Shown: one piece after another, positions 45,547 through 53,028 of the stretch | How the letters are laid out: every line of letters starts with the position of its first letter | Numbering within the stretch: the stretch's first letter is position 1 | NCBI RefSeq assembly: GCF_014982785.1 | Contig: NZ_JADCKB010000012.1 | Span: forward strand, 1 to 64,000 | Source of the DNA: Ructibacterium gallinarum | GTDB lineage: Bacteria; Bacillota; Clostridia; Monoglobales; Monoglobaceae | Length of the DNA: 64,000 nt | Reading direction: 5' to 3' | Program-made: the position numbers and the translations under genes | Notes under the pieces: model-generated | The model's input: only the letters and a program-made list of their open reading frames with translations | What the model was told of the DNA's origin: nothing | The model's database searches: none

Positions 45547-46605
45547 ATGGAGCAGAGGAAAACCATTATGGAAAAAATCACTGACCGGGTGATTTACGGA
45601 AACGACACCAGCTGGAACATGGATATAGAGCGGTTTGACTGGGGTCCGGGCGTGGGACTGTATGGGATATGGAAGGCCTGGCAGGCGACGGGAAAGGAAG
45701 AATATCTGCGGTTTTTGGAGGAATGGATCAACAGGCATCTCAAGGAAGCGTATGTGCAAAAAACGGTCAATTCCACTGCGCCTTTGCTAACGGTTCTAAC
45801 CATGTGGGAACAGAAAGGCAACGAAGCATGGCTGCGGGTGTGCGAGGAGATTGCCGCCTTTTTGTTGGAGAAGGCGCCCCGGACCAAAGACGGGGGACTG
45901 GAGCACACGGTGACGGAAGCCGGCGCAGGATTTTCTCAGCAGATGTGGGCGGATACCTTATTCATGGTCTGTGTCTTTATGGCCCGGCTGGGGCGGGTCA
46001 CCGGCGATTTGCGCTATATTGCCTTCAGCCGCCGGCAGCTGGCAGATCACCTGCGTGTCCTCAGGGACGAGGAAACGGGATTGTATTTTCACGCCTGGGA
46101 CTGTGCCGGGCAAAATCATATGAGCGGGGTCCGCTGGGGCCGTGCCAACGCCTGGATTTTGTACAGTACGGCGCTGATTCTATCTGCCATTGAGGGCACG
46201 GAGCAGGAATGGCGGCAGTTTGCCCAAAGTGCGGCGGCCATGCGGGCGGTTCAGCGGGAGAACGGGGCCTTTGGGACAATTTTGAACGACCCATCCTCCT
46301 ATGATGAGATCTCCGCCACGGCTGGGATTGCGGCAGGCATGGCGCTGGGAAGAGCCTGCGGCGTGCTGGGCAGGGAGTATGATTTGTCCATAGAAAAGGC
46401 GCTGCAGGCCGTATCTGCGGCGGTGGGAGAAAATGGAGAGGTGGGCGGCGTATCTGGCGGCACGCCGGTCATGCCCAGTGCGGAAGAATACCGGACCATC
46501 CGCATCCAGCCCACCCTATACGGACAGGGGCTTGCGGCGGCGGCGCTGGCAGAGGCAGGCAGAGGAAAAACGGAGAACGCCCCCCAGAGCTCTGCGGTGC
46601 GGTAA
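45547..46605 (+). CDS. GH105-type unsaturated uronyl hydrolase
   Basis: A 352-residue cytosolic enzyme of glycoside hydrolase family 105 (YteR/YesR type), which removes the 4,5-unsaturated uronic acid left at the non-reducing end after lyase cleavage. Segments seen: MDIERFDWGPGVGLYG, TVTEAGAGFSQQMWADTLFMVCVFMARL (the Asp in WADTLFM is the expected catalytic residue), YFHAWD, GRANAWILYSTALIL and SSYDEISATAGIAAGMALG. The usual ARGNGW is RANAW here. The strong GH105 match argues that the secreted enzyme upstream is a lyase. AGGAGG precedes the ATG; the bidirectional terminator follows at once. Confidence 0.9.
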   Translation: MEQRKTIMEKITDRVIYGNDTSWNMDIERFDWGPGVGLYGIWKAWQATGKEEYLRFLEEWINRHLKEAYVQKTVNSTAPLLTVLTMWEQKGNEAWLRVCEEIAAFLLEKAPRTKDGGLEHTVTEAGAGFSQQMWADTLFMVCVFMARLGRVTGDLRYIAFSRRQLADHLRVLRDEETGLYFHAWDCAGQNHMSGVRWGRANAWILYSTALILSAIEGTEQEWRQFAQSAAAMRAVQRENGAFGTILNDPSSYDEISATAGIAAGMALGRACGVLGREYDLSIEKALQAVSAAVGENGEVGGVSGGTPVMPSAEEYRTIRIQPTLYGQGLAAAALAEAGRGKTENAPQSSAVR

Positions 46606-46613
46606 CAAGGCAT

Positions 46614-46662
46614 AAAAAAACACCTGCGGCAGCAAAAAGCTGCGTTTGGCAGGTGTTTTTTT
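46614..46662. terminator. Bidirectional terminator between GH105 and GH2 genes
   Basis: A nested hairpin (CACCTGC / GCAGGTG outside, GGCAGC / GCTGCG inside around AAAAA) has A-runs on the left and T-runs on the right, so it serves the convergent genes on both strands. Confidence 0.93.
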
Positions 46663-46668
46663 GTTGGA

Positions 46669-49290
46669 TCAAAGCAGCAAACAGGCCGCCGCTTCGGGCT
46701 GGGCGTCCGCAAGGGGGCGGTAGGAGATGGTTCTTGTTTCGCCCGGCATCATGAAAAAATAGTTGTCTTCAAAAATGCCGCCTGTACAGCAGACCAGATG
46801 CAGATAGTGGTCTGAGACAAGGGTCAGATGGTTTGCATCTTGGGCGGCAATGTCTACCGGAACGGCTTGGGAGAGCCGTAGATTTCCCTGCTTATAAAAA
46901 GCACGGTCAATGATCTCCCCGCCGCCAACTTCCCCGCCGGAGATACTGCCCCCGCCGGCAACGCCCATACCGTCAACACTCCCGCCGGCAGTTTCCCCGC
47001 CGGCAACTTCCCCGCCGGGAATACCGCCCCCGCCGGCAACTTCCCCGCCGGTAACGCCCATACTGGGAACCTCCCCGCCCTCCGCACTGCGGAGCTCGCT
47101 GATCAGCAGTCCGTGGGGGCCAAGGCCGGAGAGTGGAAAGGCAGTGACAATACAGCTGGTATTTGCGGCGGCCAGAACCGCCTGGGTGCTGACGGTGCAG
47201 AAGCTGTGGCGGCTGTAGTCCAGAACATGGACCGACAGACGGACGGTGCGGGAAAGGGGGCTGTCATTGCAGAGATAGACGTTTAGCATATCCCCTTCCC
47301 TGTCAATGGAAGTCATAACGGGTTTGGCACAGCGCCGGAAGCTGTAATAGCCGGCTTTGGGGCGGGCGTAATAGTCAAGCAGTGCCCAGCCGGCCGCCGC
47401 CGGCCAGCAGTCGTTAAGCATCCAGTAGAGAATGCCGCCGCAAAAGCCCTGATTCCGCCGGGCGTTTTCCATAGACACCCGGATCCATTCATATTGCAGA
47501 TATTTGAGTTTCATAAGCCGGTCACGGCCATTGCAAAACGGGCCGAAAATATTTTCGGCAAAGCCTTTGATATAGTCAAAAATCTCTTTGGACAAAGCGG
47601 GATTGGTCTTGGTGTGGAATCGCCAGATATCCTCGGTTTCCAAAATATCCGCCCATGTCATAAACTGCCGCAGAGAGGTCTCCTCGGCGGCGCCCAGGCA
47701 GGGTTCCTCGGCGATAAAGCGGGCGGTAAATTCTTTGAGATATTCTTTGTAGTCGTCTGTGACCAAGCACTGATTCAACATGGTACCCAAAAATTGGGTA
47801 TTGTGGGTGGTGCCTGCGGTTTTGGAGGCATAGCGGTTACCGCCCCAGGGGCTGGATAAAAGGAAGCGGCGCTGGGGGTCGTATTGGCAGAGCACGGGTG
47901 CAATGGCCTTCAGGGCGACGGTGCGGCCGGGGAAATTTTTACAAAGGTCAAAGCCGTTCACGGCGTTTTCGTTGTCGCCGGTCCACCACATCAGGCAGGG
48001 GTGGTTGCGCAGCCGGAGGGCGGCGGCCCTGGCCTCTTGCCGAAGGGCTTCCAAGAAGGCGGGGTCCTCTTCGGGGTATTCGCCGCAGGCCATCATAAAG
48101 TCTTGGGTCACCATAATCCCCAGCCGGTCACATTCGTCATAGAAGAAGTCCTGCTCAAAAATGCCGCCCCCCCAAACCCGCAGCATATTGATGCCGGCGG
48201 CTTTGGCCAGCTCCAGCAGGGCGGTGATTTTTTCGGGTGTTTCTGCTGAGGGAAAGGGCTCGCATGGGACCCAGTTTGCGCCCTTGCAGAAGACTGGGCG
48301 GCCATTGACCAAAAGCTGAAAGCCGGAGAAGCTTTGGTTTTTGTCATATTGGGGTCCGCCGGCGCACTGCTGAAGCTGCCGGCATTTTTGGGCAAAATCG
48401 CTGTCCGGGGCGTCCGGCGCCTGCAGGATCCGGGCGGTAACAATTCCAAATTTCTGCACGCAGGCCATTTGTCCGTCAATCCGGACCTGCAGTTCATAAA
48501 GGGGCTGTCTGCCCCAGCCGTTGGGCATCCAAAGGGCAGGGGAGAGAATATCAAGATAGATTTTGGCAGAGGGTTCTTCGCAATAGAAGCTTTGGCGGCA
48601 AACCTCCTGCCCCTTTGGTGACAGGACCAAAATGTCAACATGCCCGCCCAGAGCGGAGCGAAGAAAAGAAAGCTCTGCCACCTCCTGGGCGCTTTGGGCA
48701 TCGGCGGCCTTGGTGTAAAGATACACCTGCGCAAGGGTCATAGAAGACGAAAACCGCAGATATACAGGCCGATAGATCCCCATGGTCACAAACCGTTCCA
48801 CCCAGTCCCAGCCATAGGTGCACTGCATACGCCGGCATTCCAGACGCTGGGTGGAGAAAGCGCCCTTTCTGTTCTTGGTAAGGGGCCTTTGCGCAGGCGG
48901 AAAAAAGATTACTTCCAAAAGATTTTCCCCTTTCTTCAGAATCCCCTCCGCCGAAAAGGTATAAGGGAGAAACATATCAAAGCAGCGGCCCAAAAGACGG
49001 TGGTTGAGATAAATCTCACAGAAGGTATCCAGCCCCTCAAAGACCAGTTCGGGGTTGGCGCCGAGGTCATCAACCACAAAGCGGCGGCTGTAGCGAAAGC
49101 TTTTTGACTCGACCCACTGGCAGGAAAGGGCGTTGTCCCGCCAGAAAAGGTCGGCGGGCAAAAGACCGTGCCGGATCAGGTCGGTATGGACACAGCCGGG
49201 TACGGTGCCGGGAAAGGAGATGGGGTTGCCCCGAGAGTCCTCGCCCTGACACTGCCAGCTGCCGTTCAGACTTATTTTTTGATACATCAT
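46669..49290 (-). CDS. GH2 beta-mannosidase-like glycoside hydrolase with a Gly-rich insertion
   Basis: An 873-residue cytosolic hydrolase. The sugar-binding domain (ISLNGSWQCQGED..PGTVPGCVHTDLI) and the TIM barrel are typical of GH2 mannosidases: GANWVPCEPFPS, MLRVWGGGIFEQDFFYDECDRLGIMVTQDFMMACGEYP, then HPCLMWWTGDNENAVNGFD with the acid/base Glu in DNEN. The nucleophile Glu is likely in RFIAEEPCLGA. Residues about 735-795 are a low-complexity run of GGEVAGG-like units that normal family members lack. It should cleave beta-mannosides or related linkages. The start has AGGAGGAGG upstream. Confidence 0.87.
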   Translation of the reverse strand: MMYQKISLNGSWQCQGEDSRGNPISFPGTVPGCVHTDLIRHGLLPADLFWRDNALSCQWVESKSFRYSRRFVVDDLGANPELVFEGLDTFCEIYLNHRLLGRCFDMFLPYTFSAEGILKKGENLLEVIFFPPAQRPLTKNRKGAFSTQRLECRRMQCTYGWDWVERFVTMGIYRPVYLRFSSSMTLAQVYLYTKAADAQSAQEVAELSFLRSALGGHVDILVLSPKGQEVCRQSFYCEEPSAKIYLDILSPALWMPNGWGRQPLYELQVRIDGQMACVQKFGIVTARILQAPDAPDSDFAQKCRQLQQCAGGPQYDKNQSFSGFQLLVNGRPVFCKGANWVPCEPFPSAETPEKITALLELAKAAGINMLRVWGGGIFEQDFFYDECDRLGIMVTQDFMMACGEYPEEDPAFLEALRQEARAAALRLRNHPCLMWWTGDNENAVNGFDLCKNFPGRTVALKAIAPVLCQYDPQRRFLLSSPWGGNRYASKTAGTTHNTQFLGTMLNQCLVTDDYKEYLKEFTARFIAEEPCLGAAEETSLRQFMTWADILETEDIWRFHTKTNPALSKEIFDYIKGFAENIFGPFCNGRDRLMKLKYLQYEWIRVSMENARRNQGFCGGILYWMLNDCWPAAAGWALLDYYARPKAGYYSFRRCAKPVMTSIDREGDMLNVYLCNDSPLSRTVRLSVHVLDYSRHSFCTVSTQAVLAAANTSCIVTAFPLSGLGPHGLLISELRSAEGGEVPSMGVTGGEVAGGGGIPGGEVAGGETAGGSVDGMGVAGGGSISGGEVGGGEIIDRAFYKQGNLRLSQAVPVDIAAQDANHLTLVSDHYLHLVCCTGGIFEDNYFFMMPGETRTISYRPLADAQPEAAACLLL
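46914..47075 (-). repeat. Degenerate tandem repeat within the GH2 gene (GGEVAGG-type units)
   Basis: On the plus strand the repeat words are CCGCCGGCAACTTCCC and CCCCCGCCGG. They translate on the minus strand to Gly-Gly-Glu-Val/Thr-Ala/Pro-Gly-Gly. About a dozen imperfect units are present, GC-rich and in frame. Likely slippage-prone. Confidence 0.85.
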
Positions 49291-49527
49291 ACAAATCCTC
49301 CTCCTGTAACCAGGTTATCATACCACAAAAAGGGCAGGGGGAAAATGGGTAAAACTACGTTTTTATGGTAGATTCCTTGGGAAAAAAAGCGGCGGGGAAA
49401 AGGCGCCGGGGTATCCATATAAACAATTGTGTGATTGAAAAAAAAGATAGATTTTGATATAATAAAAATAGAAAATAAGATTGTGTTTCATGCCCAGAAG
49501 TTGAATGCAACGAACATAGATGGTTAG
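49291..49527. other. Intergenic region upstream of the GH2 gene
   Basis: No gene is visible. The promoter of the GH2 gene should be here, but I see no strong pair of boxes on the minus strand. The plus strand becomes AT-rich after 49400, near the transposase remnant. A 60-codon hydrophobic minus-strand frame at 49363-49545 has no ribosome site and is not called. Confidence 0.4.
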
Positions 49528-49785
49528 TGTGAAATTAAGAGCCATTTTGCAATATATGAACAGTGGCCCAAGTCAAGCGAATGTACAAAAAGCTCTAGCC
49601 ATGTAAAGATATCAGCAAAACATATATGGTCTGAGTGCTTAGAACTTGTTGAGGATTATCGTCACACTTCAAAGAATAAAGAATTGTATGAACAAAGGAA
49701 ACAAATGAAAGAGCGAGTATTTGCCAAAGCCAAAGAAAAATACGCAATGGAATATATTTTTATCAAAAATTTTTCAGCTGTGTAA
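49528..49785 (+). pseudogene. IS1182-family transposase, C-terminal remnant
   Basis: An open frame without start reads CPxxSECTKSSSHVKISAKHIW.. then CLELVEDYRHTSKNKELYEQRKQMKERVFAKAKEKYAMEY. This is the end of an IS1182-type transposase (CTKSxxHVK, then VEDYRHT..KELYxQRKxxxERVFAxAKE). After EYIFIKN the match stops where sequence shared with the reverse transcriptase begins. The upstream part is gone and the frame is closed by TAG at 49525. The last 23 bases overlap the 3' end of the reverse transcriptase gene on the opposite strand. Confidence 0.7.
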
Positions 49786-50680
49786 TCAGCCACTGCCGGC
49801 CGTCCATGGCCCACGAGGCGTCTTGATGATAGTATAAAATAAAATCCACTCGACCCAGCAGGGAACGCAGATAGTGCTCTGGGGTATCTGCTATGTTTTG
49901 CCGGGACATATGGGCGGTTATGCCGTATTTTTGGCAATAATAAATTTCCTGCTTCACCTGCCGCCGGTATGCGGAGGGAACAGAAACCTGCTGGTTGACC
50001 ACAAGCCCAGTAACCGTTTGGCGTCTGCTTTGCGAAAGCAGGCGTGTTTTTTTGGGATTGAGATAAAAGCCTTCTTGGTAAAGGGCACCCTTTACAAATT
50101 CATATAAAGAAACGGGGTCAAAGCTGCCAGAAAAGGTTAAATCATCACAATACCGAGAATACCGGATGTGCCGCTGGCGGCACCACGCGCAAACTTTTTC
50201 GTCAAAATCCTTTAACACCAGGTTGGCAATCACAGGTGAAGTAGGAGCCCCTTGAGGAAGGCGGTCACGATAATAGCAGAGCATGGTCAGAAGAATTCGC
50301 AGAGAGGGACTGTAGATGATTTCCGGAAAAGCCTTGTCCTTGACTGTGCTGTAGAGAATGTGGTCAAAAAAATTTTGAATATCCATCTGATAAACCAGCT
50401 TCTGCCCCGCATGCAGGCGGGCGTGCTGCGCTATGCTGGTGCCAAAGCGGTATGCCGCCGCACAGGGAGAAACCGGCATATGGCATAAAAGATTACGATA
50501 AATCGAACGCTGAATGGATTTTAAAAGGGGATCCGGGACAGAAAGAAGGCGGGTTTTCCCACCGCAGGCAAAGGAGACTTGTTCATAATGCCGGTCAGTT
50601 TGGTAACTGACAGCATATAGGGTTTTGGGCGAAAAGCCCAAATCCTTTGCCAAAGTATCAATACTGCGGTATATGATCAT
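49763..50680 (-). CDS. Retron-type reverse transcriptase
   Basis: A 305-residue RNA-directed DNA polymerase of retron type. Motifs in order: the first catalytic Asp in VYQMDIQNFFD (Asp100), LPQGAPTSPVIANL (143-149 QGAPTSP), active site RYCDDLTFSG (YCDD 177-180, Cys in place of the common Ala), LNPKKTRLL and the retron-type VTGLVVN (223). No maturase or other fused domain. The frame is open to 50854, but ATG 50680 has AAAGGGG nine bases upstream and starts MIIYRSIDTLAKDLGF. In front of it lies a structured RNA with its own promoter (50693-50949). No effector gene is adjacent; an IS1182 remnant touches its 3' end. Confidence 0.93.
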   Translation of the reverse strand: MIIYRSIDTLAKDLGFSPKTLYAVSYQTDRHYEQVSFACGGKTRLLSVPDPLLKSIQRSIYRNLLCHMPVSPCAAAYRFGTSIAQHARLHAGQKLVYQMDIQNFFDHILYSTVKDKAFPEIIYSPSLRILLTMLCYYRDRLPQGAPTSPVIANLVLKDFDEKVCAWCRQRHIRYSRYCDDLTFSGSFDPVSLYEFVKGALYQEGFYLNPKKTRLLSQSRRQTVTGLVVNQQVSVPSAYRRQVKQEIYYCQKYGITAHMSRQNIADTPEHYLRSLLGRVDFILYYHQDASWAMDGRQWLITQLKNF

Positions 50681-50692
50681 ATGGTTTGGCCC

Positions 50693-50914
50693 CTTTCTGC
50701 GGCTGAAGCCGTACAAAATGTGCATAGAAAGAGGAAAGGGCGCATTTTTTTGTTGCAAACGCAGTTTGCGGGAATGCGGTTTTTCCGCTTTCTTGAGCGC
50801 AGCGAATCTGCGATAATAAAGAAAAAACCGGGCGCGACTCGCGCCCGGTGTCATGATGACTTGACTACGGCTTCAGCCGTTCATGCCGGAGGCGTGAATC
50901 AACAGAAAGTGCTT
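50693..50914 (-). ncRNA. Candidate retron msr-msd RNA
   Basis: Read on the minus strand, the predicted transcript begins near 50914. It shows an a1 arm CTTTCTG (50909-50903), a candidate branching G at 50900, and an msr hairpin TTCACGCC / GGCATGAA (50898-50880, one mismatch). A perfect 14-bp stem CGGCTGAAGCCGTA / TACGGCTTCAGCCG (50879-50866 with 50713-50700) bounds an msd of about 180 nt, and the a2 arm CAGAAAG (50699-50693) sits 12 bases before the RT start. This order matches known retrons. Inside the msd are further hairpins, including a GC-rich one at 50828-50848. Confidence 0.72.
50822..50848 (-). terminator. GC-rich hairpin with T-run (msd stem-loop or terminator)
   Basis: A 9-bp stem CCGGGCGCG / CGCGCCCGG with a 3-nt loop is followed on the minus strand by six T. 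It could be an intrinsic terminator for the dnaC operon 130 bases upstream, or part of the retron msd. Both are possible, and partial readthrough would separate ncRNA from RT expression. Confidence 0.55.
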
Positions 50915-50920
50915 TATGGT

Positions 50921-50949
50921 AGTATAGCATAGCCCAAGGAAAAAGGCAA
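50921..50949 (-). promoter_or_regulatory. Retron promoter
   Basis: On the minus strand TTGCCT (50949-50944) and TATACT (50926-50921) are 17 bases apart, with TG before the -10 (TGCTATACT). The predicted start at about 50914 lies five bases before the a1 arm. Confidence 0.8.
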
Positions 50950-50978
50950 GCGTTGTTTCACGTAATATCGGAAACAAC

Positions 50979-51962
50979 TTATCCATTTTGAAATTTCCGC
51001 ATCCGGAGGTCCCGACCCACAAAGGGAATGACCGTATAATTGCCCATCAGCCGGGAGGTAAGGCGTCTGCTGTAGATTTGTTCCAGCCCGGCAGGGGTCA
51101 GATTGGTAGATAAAATACAGCTTTTTTCCCGGATCAGCCGGGTATTGATCAGATCAAACAGTGCGGCGGCAGAATAGGCTGAAATAAATTCGGTGCCCAG
51201 GTCGTCCAAAATCAGCAGGTCTGCATCATAAATATATTGGGCGGTATATTCTGCCCCTTCTTTTTCATCTCCGTCACAGCGGCCAAATTTTAACTTTTCC
51301 AGCAGATCAAACAGTTGGAAAGCAGTTTGATAATATACGGTTTTTCCGCGGCTTAAAACATGGTTTGCAATGCAGCTTGAAAGATAGGTTTTCCCCGTAC
51401 CCGCGCTGCCGGTCAGCAGAAGGTTTGCGTGGGAGGTATCAAAGGTGTCCGCAAAACGCCGGGCAATGTCATAGGCCTTTTTAATACAGGGAAGCACCTC
51501 CCGTCCGCCGTCAGAGGGCTGGTCTGCAAAAAGATGAAAATCGGCATGATCAAAGGTCTGTTCCTTCATGTATTCTGTCAAATTGGCATTGGAGCTCACA
51601 TACAGGCTAATCAGCTGTTTCAGGCAGGTACAGCGGCCGCCGCTTTCGTTGTATCCTGTGTCATGGCAGAGCGGGCAGGTATAAATATCATCCAGATAGG
51701 TTTCCGGCAGATGCAGCCGGCGCAGCAGCGCTGCCTTTTCCCCCTGCAATTTTTGTATGGCGGCTTGAATGGTTTCATAATTTTTTCCGTTTTCCAACAC
51801 ACAGCGGGCCAGTGCCGTACCGCATTGTGCCAGCCGGGCTTCCAGTTCAGAAAGCGTGGGGTCGGCTTTTAATACCTGGTTTCTGCGCCGTTCCTGTTCT
51901 TCCTGGTTTTGTGTGCGCCTCTGCGCCAGGGCGCGGCCGGCTAAGGTATACGCTGATTCCAT
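50979..51962 (-). CDS. dnaC: DnaC/DnaI-like helicase-loader ATPase
   Basis: A 327-residue AAA+ ATPase that loads the replicative helicase. A zinc-binding region (YTCPLCHDTGYNESGGRCTCLKQ) near residues 93-117 matches Bacillota DnaI. Walker A is LLTGSAGTGKTYLSSCIA, and Walker B is LLILDDLGTEF. The end contains NLTPAGLEQIYSRRLTSRLMG. It follows the DnaD gene by four bases in an operon led by dnaA. The retron promoter begins 30 bases after its stop. Confidence 0.92.
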   Translation of the reverse strand: MESAYTLAGRALAQRRTQNQEEQERRRNQVLKADPTLSELEARLAQCGTALARCVLENGKNYETIQAAIQKLQGEKAALLRRLHLPETYLDDIYTCPLCHDTGYNESGGRCTCLKQLISLYVSSNANLTEYMKEQTFDHADFHLFADQPSDGGREVLPCIKKAYDIARRFADTFDTSHANLLLTGSAGTGKTYLSSCIANHVLSRGKTVYYQTAFQLFDLLEKLKFGRCDGDEKEGAEYTAQYIYDADLLILDDLGTEFISAYSAAALFDLINTRLIREKSCILSTNLTPAGLEQIYSRRLTSRLMGNYTVIPFVGRDLRMRKFQNG

Positions 51963-51966
51963 ATCT

Positions 51967-52959
51967 TTACACCTCGTTATCCAGCATCATATCCAAAAGC
52001 TGTTCCTCCAGCTTGTCATAATCCGTCTGGTTGCTATCTTCATAATTGTTGAATTTACTCTTTTTCGGCAGGGAGCTTTGCTGGGCAGGATCCTTTTGCT
52101 GTTTCAGCACACCATTCCATTGTTTTGCCTGTTCCGGGGTGGTAATGCCTTCTGCGGCCCAGCTTTCCAGAATTTTGTTCATATAAGCCCAGCTGAGTTT
52201 TCCTGTATGAGCTACCGTGCGGTCATAGGCAAGGGGGATAAGATCCAGGGAAATCTGACTATCCTCTGTCCAAAGCTTAATGTATTTTTTCTCGGTAGGC
52301 GTTAGGGCTCGGTCATAAATGCCGAGAATACTCCGGATTTTGTGCTCCGCGCTGTCAATGGCCTCCAGTTCCATAACATAGGATTCGGCCGCTTCAAAGG
52401 TGTCAATGCCACGGTCCGCCCAGTCAATGGCCACGGTTTCCAGATAGCGGCGGCTGGTTTTTCCGCGTTTTACCGCATAGGACAGCAGCATGGTGACCAC
52501 CTCTACCGGCAATCCCAGCCAGTCAATGAAGGAGTAAAGCATTTCCATATCCGTGGTAGTCAGTACCCTGCCCAAAACCGTCTCTGCCTGATAAAACAGG
52601 CCGGATATCGCTTTATTTTGGGTTGCCGCCGCATCAATTTCCGCCATGGTATAAGACGGACGGGTGACCTGACGCCGTTTTTTGGGTTTGGGAGCAGGCG
52701 GGGTTGCCGCCGCAGTTTCCTCCGGAAAACGGTAGCCGTTTTCGTCATAAATCAGTTCGTCCCGGCTGACCCAGAAGTCCAGAATAAAAATAACCCGGTC
52801 AGCGGTCATACCAAGGCCTTTGGCAATGGCGTCCGGTTTGGGAAAAACTCCGGTTTTGTGGGTTTGGTACTTCACATAAAGATAAACCTGTATGTATTCC
52901 GGCCTGGAGAACCGGATATATTTTTCTGCAAAATCATAAGAAACAGGAAATTGTTCCAT
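51967..52959 (-). CDS. DnaD-domain replication protein
   Basis: A 330-residue protein of the DnaD/DnaB-like primosome family. An N-terminal winged-helix part (FAEKYIRFSRPEYIQVYLYVKYQT) is joined to a basic linker with Ala/Pro repeats (PPAPKPKKRRQVTRPSY). Two DnaD-like domains follow: AETVLGRVLTTTDMEMLYSFIDWLGLPVEVVTMLLSYAV and RALTPTEKKYIKLWTEDSQISLDLIPLAYD..YMNKILESWAAEGITT. DnaD bridges DnaA and the helicase loader; its neighbour downstream is that loader. The duplicated DnaD domain is the usual Clostridia form. Confidence 0.9.
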   Translation of the reverse strand: MEQFPVSYDFAEKYIRFSRPEYIQVYLYVKYQTHKTGVFPKPDAIAKGLGMTADRVIFILDFWVSRDELIYDENGYRFPEETAAATPPAPKPKKRRQVTRPSYTMAEIDAAATQNKAISGLFYQAETVLGRVLTTTDMEMLYSFIDWLGLPVEVVTMLLSYAVKRGKTSRRYLETVAIDWADRGIDTFEAAESYVMELEAIDSAEHKIRSILGIYDRALTPTEKKYIKLWTEDSQISLDLIPLAYDRTVAHTGKLSWAYMNKILESWAAEGITTPEQAKQWNGVLKQQKDPAQQSSLPKKSKFNNYEDSNQTDYDKLEEQLLDMMLDNEV

Positions 52960-53028
52960 ATTGCGGCAGCCTTCTTTCTGAAAATAAATAATGGGTTTTC
53001 GCCCTGATGGAAAGCGCCGTACAGGAAC

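Noticed and set aside
49363-49545. 60-codon hydrophobic minus-strand frame as a possible retron effector or toxin
   Set aside because: It has no ribosome site, overlaps the transposase remnant on the opposite strand, and lies beyond the RT gene without coupling.
49763-50680. Group II intron or diversity-generating retroelement origin for the RT
   Set aside because: No maturase/HNH domain or intron-like RNA domains, and no template/variable repeat pair. QGAPTSP and VTG motifs favour the retron class.
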